DNA of 64,000 nucleotides from Selaginella moellendorffii (Eukaryota; Streptophyta; Lycopodiopsida; Selaginellales; Selaginellaceae). Location of the stretch: the NCBI RefSeq assembly GCF_000143415.4, contig NW_003314361.1, positions 537,739 through 601,738 on the forward strand, in the 5' to 3' direction. Every line of letters starts with the position of its first letter. Within the stretch, counting starts at the first letter, position 1. This document shows, piece after piece, positions 49,653 to 59,577 of the stretch. The notes under the pieces are model-generated. The model saw only the letters and a list, made by a program, of their open reading frames with translations, was not told the DNA's origin and ran no database searches. The position numbers were made by a program, and so were the translations under genes.

Positions 49653-49919
49653 AGCCGCGCTAGCATTGAGCTTGGCGAAATAAAACCCTACACCCTCTCT
49701 TCCCTGCCACGTCGGAGGCTATCCAAATTGCTAATAGGCAATCCTCAAGTCCACGTGGCAGATTGCGAGTGGCCGAGAGCATTGAAAGAAATCTTCATAC
49801 TATGCCACAGAAGTGAATTTGTGGCTGGGCAGCGCGCAAAGACAAGCTCGTTGCTCGCGCTCCCTAGGGTTCTTAGCGCCGGCATTCTCGATTCCCATCG
49901 TTCGATCGCTCGATCGAGC
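49653..49919. promoter_or_regulatory. Divergent promoter with G-box between the pTAC6-like gene and Lhca3
   Basis: 267 bp separate the two opposite start codons, both for plastid proteins. A perfect palindromic G-box (ccacgtgg, core CACGTG at 49752-49757) lies near the middle, another ACGT core (gccacgtc) near 49708, and a telo-box (AAACCCTA) at 49683-49690, 31 bp before the pTAC6-like ATG. G-boxes bind HY5 and PIF factors in light-regulated promoters (known); shared light control here is inferred. Confidence 0.6.
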
Positions 49920-50912
49920 ATGGCAGCCGCCGTGGTGGCCACAGGGATCGACGCCGCCACCAGCTGGAAGCAGCAGCTGGTGTTTGGGAATGGCATCAGG
50001 GTTTCCAGCTCCTCCGCCGCTCTGCCATCGCCGCGCAAGGTCTCCAGATTCGTGGTGAGGGCCACATCGGACAAGCCAGCCACGGTAATGTGGTCCTTCC
50101 CCTGTTTCATCGATGCTATGCTACATTGTGGAAATTTGGAGAGATTGATGGAGATGTGCTCGTTCTTGTGTGCCAGAAAGCGAATAGGCAGCTGTGGTTC
50201 GCGTCGTCGCAAAGCTTGTCCTACCTAGATGGAACGTAAGCTCTCTAGAATCCATTCCATTCGTGAAGAGTTTGATCGATTCCTGGACAGGCTTCCCGGA
50301 GACTATGGCTTCGATCCCTTGGGCCTCTCCGACCCGGCGGGAGCTGGAAACTTCATGACTCCCAACTGGTTGTCCTACGCGGAGATCATCAATGGCCGCT
50401 ACGCGATGCTGGGAGCCGCGGGAGCCATCGCTCCGGAGATCTTTGGCAAGATTGGGATCATCCCACAGCAGACTGCAGTGGTGTGGTTCAAGACCGGCGT
50501 CTTCCCTCCCGCTGGAACTTACAACTACTGGGCCGACCCCTACACCTTGTTCTTCCTGGAGATGGCGCTCATGGGCTTCGCCGAGCACCGGCGAGCGCAG
50601 GACTACTACAAGCCCGGCTCCATGGGGAAGCAGTACTTCCTGGGATTCGAGAAGTACCTGGGAGGCTCGGGGGATCCAGCGTACCCGGGAGGGATCTTCA
50701 ATCCTTTTGGATTCGGCAAGGACGAGAAGTCGATGCGGACGCTCAAGATCAAGGAGGTGAAGAATGGGAGGCTGGCGATGCTGGCGATTCTGGGCTACTT
50801 CATCCAGGCACCCTTCACAGGCGTCGGTCCGTTCCAAAACTTGCTCGATCATCTCGCGGATCCATTCGCGAACAACATCCTCACGAACTTGAAAGTTTAC
50901 AGCACTTTCTAA
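49920..50912 (+). CDS. LHCA3: Photosystem I chlorophyll a/b-binding protein Lhca3
   Basis: Antenna protein of photosystem I in the thylakoid membrane. Three exons (49920-50084, 50177-50235, 50291-50912) give 281 residues. A chloroplast transit peptide of about 45 residues rich in Ala/Ser precedes the mature start ([20 protein letters not shown]). LHC helices are evident: [14 protein letters not shown], then [20 protein letters not shown] (helix B with the chlorophyll-binding Glu/Arg pair), [20 protein letters not shown] (helix C), and [20 protein letters not shown] (helix A). [10 protein letters not shown] and [10 protein letters not shown] are Lhca3-like, as is the end [13 protein letters not shown]. 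The last 24 codons and the 3' region are also present as a broken copy at 54188. Confidence 0.96.
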
Positions 50913-51123
50913 GCGCTCATAACGCTTGTTCTTCTTCGCTGTCATCTTTCTTTAGAAACCGGATATCATGCCAAGAACATTTACATGTTCCTCAATGTAA
51001 CTATATCTTTGTGAATGATAAAAAATTGGTTTTGATGGTAATGCCATATCTTTGTGAATGATAAAAGTTTGGTTATGATGGTAAAATTGTGGTTTTTGGA
51101 ACAAATCTACCAGCAGGAAAATC

Positions 51124-54100
51124 TCAGAGCTTGCTGCGCGCCATTTGTGCTCGAAGGACTCTTCGCATGATTTTGTTTGACGCTGTGCGAGGAAATTCCG
51201 GACGAAGAACCACCGCATGGACCTTTCAAAAAAAAAAAAAAAAACAAAAATCAAATTTTACGCAAGGAACTTTCTTCTTTTTTTTTTTCTCGTGCTCACT
51301 CACCTTGAACAAAGGATTTAAGTTGTCATGGAGAGCCTTCAAGAAGATCCTCTTGAGCATTTCTGGGTGATTTTCACCTGGTGGAAGAGCACCTTTGAGA
51401 ACCGCAGCGACGATCAAGTTGTCGGGGCCGCCGCCTTTTCCTTGAGGCATGGCTATGGCTGCGGTCTCAAGAACGCTGCTGTGCGCGGTATTGCAAACAC
51501 GCTCGATCTCCACAGAACTCACCTGCGTCATAAGAACAGTCGATCATCAACCAGAGAGCCTGGAGAAAAACGAAACAAAACAGACTCTTTTTTCTTACTT
51601 TGATGCCTCCAAGGTTCATGGTATCGTCTGCTCGACCTTTAGCTTTGTAGAAGCCTCCGGCTATTCGCTCAAACACGTCGCCATGCCTCCGAAGTTGCTA
51701 GACACGCGAAGAACTTCAGGAACTTCACGATGATAAATCTTCTGAAAGGTACTTACAATCCCATTGATCACAGGCATGCCTTCGAAGTAGACTTTGTGAT
51801 GATCAGCGTTTAACAGCGTGTATGAAGCTCCAAGAAGCTTGGGGAAGAGAGCAATCTCTCCAGAGCAAGGCTGGTCATCTGGCTGGAAAGTTTTCCAAAC
51901 GTTTATGCTGATCGATTTACAAACGGAATGAAAGCTTACGTATGGTCTTCCGGAATCATCAAGAAGAACAAAGGCTGCCGTCAAGCTCGGAGTGCTGAAA
52001 GCTGCAAAGGCCTGCGGTTGGAGCAGTGATCCGTGAAGGAAAGCAGAGCCAAGCTCGGTTCCACCACAACACTCTAGAATTGGTTTATACCAAGCTCTTG
52101 CGCTGAGCCACAGATCGTCATCGATACTAGAAGCCTCACCAGTTGTTCCGAACGATCTGCCGCAAAAAACAAATTTTTTAAAGAGTTGCACAAACTCTCT
52201 CGGTCATCCTATAGATTACCTGATACTCGACCAGTCGAGTGAATCCATGCAGTTGACCTTCTTCCAAGTTTTTACCATGCTCGGCACGGTTCCCAGAATC
52301 GTAACTCTTGCATCCTGTGCAGAAACATCTCAAGAAAGAAGATAAAAAACGATTTTTTTCACCTGGACAAACCTTCCGAAAGATCGTCCGAGAGGAGACC
52401 CGTTGTAAAGTGCCATTGTTGCTCCAGAGAGTAGACAAGCAGAGATAATATAAGGTCCCACCATCCATCCCAGATTCGTTGGCCAGCAGTAAATATCACC
52501 AGCTTGGAGATCGAAGTGTGCCCATGAATCGGCAGCACATCTCATGGGAGTTGTCTGGTTCCACGGGATTGCTTTTGGCTCGGCTGAATGGAAGCACGAA
52601 TCTCAGAAAAGAAAACAACACCAACTTTGTAGAGTTTGGAGAGTTTTTTCATTCAGACCTGTAGTGCCTGAAGAGAAGAGTATGTTTGTCCATGACTCGA
52701 CGGGTAATTGCACAGCTGGGAACTCGTCTCCAGATCTGCAAATGAATCTGAGTGACAATGCTCCAAGGTTTTCGATAGTTTCCCTGTACCTGTTTGTGCC
52801 GTTTCCATTTGCAAAGAACTCCTCCCAAGAAACGTCTTGGTTTCTGATTGGAACGCGCACTGATTTTCCATCCGATGGAAGGACGACTGCCTTTGGTGGT
52901 TTAGCTCCCAGAACTCGACTTCATAGAAAACTGGATCACGCAAAACCTGAAAGATATGACTTTGCTCTTTACCTGTACAACGGGATTGCTTTACCACCTC
53001 TCACTATCACATCCTGTAGAAGCTCTGGTAACAGCTGAAAACGTGAAAGTTTTGGAAATCACCTGAGTGAAGATCCCCTTTGCTTTGGAGATCGCCAGGC
53101 GAGCAGCGATCTCCGAGGAAACAAAGCTGTCAGCTATTGACACTACCACGCAGCCCGCGAGAATTATGGCCAAGTAGATGATAACAGCGTGGATGTGCAT
53201 TGGCATGTCGATGGCGATTCGATCTCCTCTTTGGAAACCGGCAGCTTGAAGCGAGAATGCCACTCGGCTGCAAGAGAAAAAAGAAAACGAAAGAAAGGAA
53301 GAACGTAAGTTCCTAGTAAACTATGGATGAATGGAACTTAAATTCACCTGACATGGTGCCGAAGCTCCCAAAGTTTCATTGTGCTGGGAGGCAAATCATC
53401 TCCACCTTCGTCTCTCCATTTAATGGCGATTCTATCGTCCGTCTTTCCGATACTTGGCTTTGGTAGCAAGCAACAGTGAGCAACGTTCAAGACAGCACCG
53501 GGTAGCCATTTTCCTGCTGGACGTGACGAATCACTCGAGTCCACCATTTGTTTGGGTTCCACAGAAAAATGCAAGCTCAGCTTCTCAAACGCAATGGACC
53601 AGAAAATCTGAGAAGTTGGAATGAAAAGTTTAGAGCAATGGAGGAACGAGAAAGAAATGGTTTTTTCACCTCCGGATGCTGAACCGAGAACTTGTAGAAG
53701 TTTGTAAAGCTCGCGATTGGATCAACGTGTGCCTTATTGCCGAGAAGTTCGTTTCCACGAGCCTCGAGGAGCTGTCCAATGCTCGTACTCCTTGCGATCT
53801 CCCTGTAACTTTGAGCGATCAAAAAAGAAAAAAAATGCAAGAAAACTTATACAGCGATGGAAACCAATACGGTGGTGGACCGCATTGCAACTCGTCCCAA
53901 TTCTTGTAGATCGAGTAGTACATGAGCTGATGGAGTGCGTGAGGATGTCGAGGCGTGAGCAAACTTTGAGATACAAGCCTCCATATCGACTCGAGTTTTC
54001 CAAATCCTGCCCTTTGCAACGCTACCTGGAGCTCCTGGTAGAAGTGTAGAGCCTCGGATGGTTCTAGCCCCGCGCTCTCGAGATCGCCCACATCCAGTTC

Positions 54101-54136
54101 TTCGACACTCTTGGCACCAAAGCCTTCCATCTCCAA
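51124..54136 (-). CDS. Peroxisomal acyl-activating enzyme (AAE17/18-like), copy 1
   Basis: Activates carboxylic acids to acyl-CoA through an acyl-adenylate, probably in peroxisomes. About 14 exons give about 735 residues, near the usual 720-725. It begins [20 protein letters not shown], then [19 protein letters not shown] and [20 protein letters not shown] (family-typical). The AMP-binding loop is [16 protein letters not shown], with Ala where relatives have Gly. Then [34 protein letters not shown] and [13 protein letters not shown] (adenylate-binding). The end reads [13 protein letters not shown] and then ARSKL, a textbook PTS1 peroxisomal signal. The last exon (about 51220-51124) is reached only through an intron holding the poly-A tract. 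Arabidopsis AAE18 acts on 2,4-DB; the substrate here is unknown. Only about 50 bp of ancestral upstream sequence remain before the duplication junction. Confidence 0.9.
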
Positions 54137-54187
54137 GCAAAGAAAACCCTTTGGAGCTCATCATCTTTGGCGAGAGCTTAATAATTA

Positions 54188-54258
54188 TACTCGATCATCT
54201 TGCGGATCCATTCGCAAACAACATCCTCACGAACTTGAAAGTTTACAGCACTTTCTAA
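54188..54258 (+). pseudogene. Duplicated 3' tail of Lhca3
   Basis: The sequence encodes the last 23 residues of Lhca3 and its stop ([11 protein letters not shown] then [11 protein letters not shown]), followed by the same 3' untranslated sequence as the real gene. It has no start, transit peptide or upstream exons. It marks the left edge of the second duplication unit and sits immediately upstream of the copy 1 enzyme start. Confidence 0.95.
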
Positions 54259-54471
54259 GCGCTCATAACGCTTGTTCTTCTTCTCTGTCATCGTTCATTA
54301 GAAACCGGATATCATGCCAAGAACATTTACATGTTCCTCAATGTAACTATATCTTTGTGAATGATAAAAAAACTGGTTTTGATGGTAATGCCATATCCTT
54401 GTGAATGAAAAAATTTTGCTTTTGATGGTAAAAATGTGGTTTTTTGGAACAAATCCACCAGCAGGAAAATC

Positions 54472-57400
54472 TCAGAGTTTGCTGCGCGCCATTTGTGCTC
54501 GAAGGACTCTTCGCATGATTTTGTTTGACGCTGTGCGAGGAAATTCCGGAAGAAGAACCACCGCATGGACCTTTCAAACAAAATAAAAAATAAAAAATAA
54601 TCAAATTTTACGCAAGGAACTTTTTTTTTTTTTTTATGTGCTCACTCACCTTGAACAAAGGATTTAAGTTGTCATGGAGAGCCTTCGAGAAGATCCTCTT
54701 GAGCATTTCTGGGTGATTTTCACCTGGTGGAAGAGCACCTTTGAGAACCGCAGCGACGATCAAGTTGTCGGGGCCGCCGCCTTTTCCTTGAGGCATGGCT
54801 ATGGCTGCGGTCTCAAGAACGCTGCTGTGCGCGGTATTGCAAACTCGCTCGATCTCCACAGAACTCACCTGCGTCATAAGAACAGTCGATCATCAACCAG
54901 AGAACCTGGAGAAAAACGAAACAAAACAGACTCTTTTTTCCTACTTTGACGCCTCCAAGGTTCATAGTATCGTCTGCTCGACCTTTAGCTTTGTAGAAGC
55001 CTCCGGCCATTCGCTCAAACACGTCGCCATGCCTCCGAAGTTGCTAGACACGCGAAGAACTTCAGGAACTTCACGATGATAAATCTTCTGAAAAGTACTT
55101 ACAATCCCATTGATCACAGGCATGCCTTCGAAGTAGACTTTGTGATGATCAGCGTTTAACAGCGTGTATGAAGCTCCAAGAAGCTTGGGGAAGAGAGCAA
55201 TCTCTCCAGAGCAAGGCTGGTCATCTGGCTGGAAAGTTTTCCAAACGTTTATGCTGATCGATTTACAAACGGAATGAAAGCTTACGTATGGTCTTCCGGA
55301 ATCATCAAGAAGAACAAAGGCCGTTGTCAAGCTCGGAGTGCTGAAAGCTGCGAAGGCCTGCGGTTGGAGCAGTGATCCGTGAAGGAAAGCAGAGCCAAGC
55401 TCGGTTCCACCACAACACTCTAGAATTGGTTTATACCAAGCTCTTGCGCTGAGCCACAGATCGTCATCGATACTAGAAGCCTCACCAGTTGTTCCGAACG
55501 ATCTGCCGCAAAAAACAAATTTTTTAAAGAGTTGCACAAACTCTCTCGGTCATCCTATAGATTACCTGATACTCGACCAGTCGAGTGAATCCATGCAGTT
55601 GACCTTCTTCCAAGTTTTTACCATGCTCGGCACGGTTCCCAGAATCGTAACTCTTGCATCCTGTGCAGAAACATCTCAAGAAAGAAGATAAAAAACGATT
55701 TTTTTCACCTGGACAAACCTTCCGAAAGATCGTCCGAGAGGAGACCCGTTGTAAAGTGCCATTGTTGCTCCAGAGAGTAGACAAGCAGAGATAATATAAG
55801 GTCCCACCATCCATCCCAGATTCGTTGGCCAGCAGTAAATATCACCAGCTTGGAGATCGAAGTGTGCCCATGAATCGGCAGCACATCTCATGGGAGTTGT
55901 CTGGTTCCACGGGATTGCTTTTGGCTCGGCTGAATGGAAGCACGAATCTCAGAAAAGAAAACAACACCAACTTTGTAGAGTTTGGAGAGTTTTTTCATTC
56001 AGACCTGTAGTGCCTGAAGAGAAGAGTATGTTTGTCCATGACTCGACGGGTAATTGCACAGCTGGGAACTCGTCTCCAGATCTGCAAATGAATCTGAGTG
56101 ACAATGCTCCAAGGTTTTCGATAGTTTCCCTGTACCTGTTTGTGCCGTTTCCATTTGCAAAGAACTCCTCCCAAGAAACGTCTTGGTTTCTGATTGGAAC
56201 GCGCACTGATTTTCCATCCGATGGAAGGACGACTGCCTTTGGTGGTTTAGCTCCCAGAACTCGACTTCATAGAAAACTGGATCACGCAAAACCTGAAAGA
56301 TATGACTTTGCTCTTTACCTGTACAACGGGATTGCTTTACCACCTCTCACTATCACATCCTGTAGAAGCTCTGGTAACAGCTGAAAACGTGAAAGTTTTG
56401 GAAATCACCTGAGTGAAGATCCCCTTTGCTTTGGAGATCGCCAGGCGAGCAGCGATCTCCGAGGAAACAAAGCTGTCAGCTATTGACACTACCACGCAGC
56501 CCGCGAGAATTATGGCCAAGTAGATGATAACAGCGTGGATGTGCATTGGCATGTCGATGGCGATTCGATCTCCTCTTTGGAAACCGGCAGCTTGAAGCGA
56601 GAATGCCACTCGGCTGCAAGAGAAAAAAGAAAACGAAAGAAAGGAAGAACGTAAGTTCCTAGTAAACTATGGATGAATGGAACTTAAATTCACCTGACAT
56701 GGTGCCGAAGCTCCGAGAGTTTCATTGTGCTGGGAGGCAAATCATCTCCACCTTCGTCTCTCCATATAATGGCGATACTATCGTCCGTCTTTCCGATACT
56801 CGGCTTTGGTAGCAAGCAACACTGAGCAATGTTCAAGACAGCACCGGGTAGCCATTTTCCTGCTGGACGTGACGAATCACTCGAGTCCACCATTTGTTTG
56901 GGTTCCACAGAAAAATGCAAGCTCAGCTTCTCAAACGCAATGGACCAGAAAATCTGAGAAGTTGGAATGAAAAGTTTAGAGCTATGGAGGAACGAGAAAG
57001 AAATGGTTTTTTCACCTCCGGATGCTGAACCGAGAACTTGTAGAAGTTTGTAAAGCTCGCGATTGGATCAACGTATGCCTTATTGCCGAGAAGTTCGTTT
57101 CCACGAGCCTCGAGGAGCTGTCCAATGCTCGTACTCCTTGCGAACTCCCTGTAACTTTGAGCGATCAAAGAAGAAAAAAAATGCAAGAAAACTTATACAG
57201 CGATGGAAACCAATACGGTGGTGGACCGCATTGCAACTCGTCCCAATTCTTGTAGATCGAGTAGTACATGAGCTGATGGAGTGCGTGAGGATGTCGAGGC
57301 GTGAGCAAACTTTGAGATACAAGCCTCCATATCGACTCGAGTTTTCCAAATCCTGCCCTTTGCAACGCTACCTGGAGCTCCTGGTAGAAGTGCAGAGCCT

Positions 57401-57482
57401 CGGATGGTTCTAGCCCCGCGCTCTCGAGATCGCCCACATCCAGTTCTTCGACACTCTTGGCACCAAAGCCTTCCATCTCCAA
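54472..57482 (-). CDS. Peroxisomal acyl-activating enzyme (AAE17/18-like), copy 2
   Basis: Near-identical paralogue of the gene at 51124-54136, with all exons, splice sites, the [13 protein letters not shown] loop and the SKL terminus intact. I counted about ten amino-acid differences, for example REFARS for REIARS, KAYVDP for KAHVDP, LNIAQCC for [18 protein letters not shown] for [18 protein letters not shown] for KLWELRH and RIFSKAL for RIFLKAL. None touches the recognised AMP-binding motifs. This copy keeps the ancestral upstream DNA: its start codon is 144 bp from the divergent start of the Rieske oxygenase gene. The two copies may therefore differ in expression more than in activity (inference). 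Confidence 0.92.
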
Positions 57483-57626
57483 GCAAAGAAAACCCTTTGG
57501 AGCTCATCATCTTTGGCGTGAGAGCTTATTAATTTGTCTAGGTCTAAGCTTACCGGCCAGTCCAACGATAAAATCACCCAAGATCATACTTTGGTGTTCT
57601 TGGTCTATACTATAGATAACGTTTCA

Positions 57627-59493
57627 ATGGCGATTCTCGAGGTTCTAGCTCCAGATATTACATGGCAGAGCCCATGGAAATCCTTGTGGGCGACCAGCAA
57701 CCATAGCGTCCCACTCGCATTCTCTAGAAGAACCACGAGAAAAGGTAGAGTAGCGCATCCAAGGCACATAGCTGTAGTCACGAGAGCCACTTCGTCTAGG
57801 GAGAAAGAAGAAGCTCTAGAGCAAACCAAGCGCTCGACATGGTTCGATTGGAACAGCGAGTGGTACCCGGTAGCGATCGAGCAAGAACTAGACAAGGGAG
57901 TTCCTCACGCTGTCACGATTCTTGGAAATGAATTGGTTGTGTGGTGGGATAGGAACGGGAAGAACTGGCAAGTTTTCAGTGACAAGTGCCCGCACAGGCT
58001 AGCTCCATTGTCCGAGGGAAGAATCGCGGAGAATGGTCACATCCAATGCAGTTACCACGGATGGATGTTTGCTCCAGGAACTGGATCGTGCTCTCGGATC
58101 CCTCAAGCCCAGCCTGGAGACTTAAGTGTAAGATTGTTTCTTTCCAAAGTTCTTGGATGTTTTTTTCTCTCCAAAGTTTAGTTCTTGGACGTGCTTCTCT
58201 CCAAAGTTCTTGGATGATCAAAAACTTCTTTTTTATCTTTCCAGGCTGCTAGATCGCCTCGCGCTTGTGCGACGGTCTATCCTAGCATGGAGCAGCAGGG
58301 GATTTTGTGGATGAACTTCAGCGCTAGCGCGTCTTCGCAGATCAAGCCACCTTTCTTTCCAGTTCTCGAGGACGCTGATTTTGTTCACTACTGGGCTACG
58401 AGTGATGTTCCCTACGGGTAAAAGCAAAGGTCTCGAGATTCTCACCAAAGTTCTTATGCTCTTCCAAGGTACGAGGCATTGATAGAGAACCTCATGGATC
58501 CTACACACGTTCCATTCGCGCATCACAAGCTCCAAGTATGTTTCATCTTGTTCTTTTCACTGATAGTTTTCTCGATCAGGGGAATAGAAACAAAACCGGG
58601 CCAGTGAGCTACACCGTGAACAAATTCGATCGGCATGGTTTCAAAGGTAGCACAGGACGAGGGGACGTAGTTTTCATGCCGCCTCTCTCGTTTGTGATGG
58701 AGATAAGAATACCACCCAAGCAAAAGGTTCTTAGCAAGCTTTCGAGCAAGCTGGTTTCTAAGAATCTCTGGATTGCTCAATGCAGGAAGAGTCGGACAAG
58801 ATCACATACACCGTGTTCATGTGTGTGCCCGTTCTTCCGGGCAGAAGCAAAGCCTTCTGGTCCTTCCCGAGGAACTTCGCAAAATCCATCCACTTTTACA
58901 CCCCGAGATGGCTCGCTCACCTTCGACACATGCTGGTTCTCGACTCGGATCTCTATCTTCTCCATATCATGGTAAGTCTTCGCTGCTTCCTCCATGCAAT
59001 CGATCGATGATCGAACTCTTGGAATCCTTTCATCCTCCAGGAGCAAAAGCAAGAGCGAAACGAAAGAGAGTTCACACCAACATCGGCCGATGCATTCGTT
59101 CTGGGATTTCGAAGATGGCTCAGCGTTTACGCGGGTGGAGCTCCAGGCTACGCTCCACACATTGATCGAAAGCTTCCATCATCTCCTCCAAAGCCGCAGC
59201 TCATGGACAGGTACTCCCTCGTTCTTTCCTGGATTTTCTCAAAGCTTGCGATCACCACCAGGTATGAGAACCACGTCAAGAGATGCCCGACTTGCATGGC
59301 GGCCTTGAGATCCTTCAAGCTGGCCGAGCTGGGGTTGCAAATCGCGGCGATAGCCACAGTGGCAGTAGCGTCGATTCGCCGTTCTTGGTGGGGGATCTTG
59401 GGAGTGTTCTTGTGGATAGCTTCGAGATATACAGCTCGCTTTATCCGCAAGAACTATCACTTCCACGACTACAACCATGCCCTGGTTAAATGA
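57627..59493 (+). CDS. Chloroplast Rieske oxygenase of the PAO/TIC55/PTC52 family
   Basis: Non-haem iron oxygenase at chloroplast membranes; relatives oxidise chlorophyll catabolites (PAO, TIC55) or protochlorophyllide (PTC52). Seven exons give about 490 residues. The first ~65 residues are Ser/Arg-rich and fit a transit peptide. The Rieske cluster motif is CPHRLAPLSEGRI...CSYHGWMF (CxH, then CxxH). The mononuclear iron site is ENLMDPTHVPFAHH. A C-terminal CxxC, HVKRCPTCMAALRSF, typical of this family and linked to thioredoxin control, precedes two hydrophobic helices (LGLQIAAIATVAVAS, WGILGVFLWIA). An in-frame ATG at 57534 would add 31 residues; I prefer 57627 because the hydrophobic and Ser-rich opening then starts at once. 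Which subfamily it belongs to cannot be fixed by eye. Confidence 0.88.
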
Positions 59494-59577
59494 AGAGGAA
59501 GATCGATTTGTTCTCTTGCCAAAGCTTGGAAGTTTCTATCCTCGAGAAATCTAAGATCTGCCCACGATTCAGAAGCA

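Larger units (their letters stand above)
50842..57530. repeat. Tandem segmental duplication, 3.35-kb unit, two copies
   Basis: The first unit runs from about 50842 (inside the last exon of Lhca3) to about 54187; the second from about 54188 to about 57530. Corresponding positions are offset by 3346-3348 bp throughout, including intron sequence, with only scattered single-base changes and small differences in poly-A/T tracts. The junction joins gagagcttaataattata to ctcgatcatct. The low divergence, introns included, shows that the event is recent. Confidence 0.95.

Noticed and set aside
57534-57626. An in-frame upstream ATG extending the Rieske oxygenase with an SKL-containing opening
   Set aside because: The SKL is internal and so not a PTS1 signal, and the extension precedes a good transit-peptide start at 57627. 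It is kept only as an alternative start.
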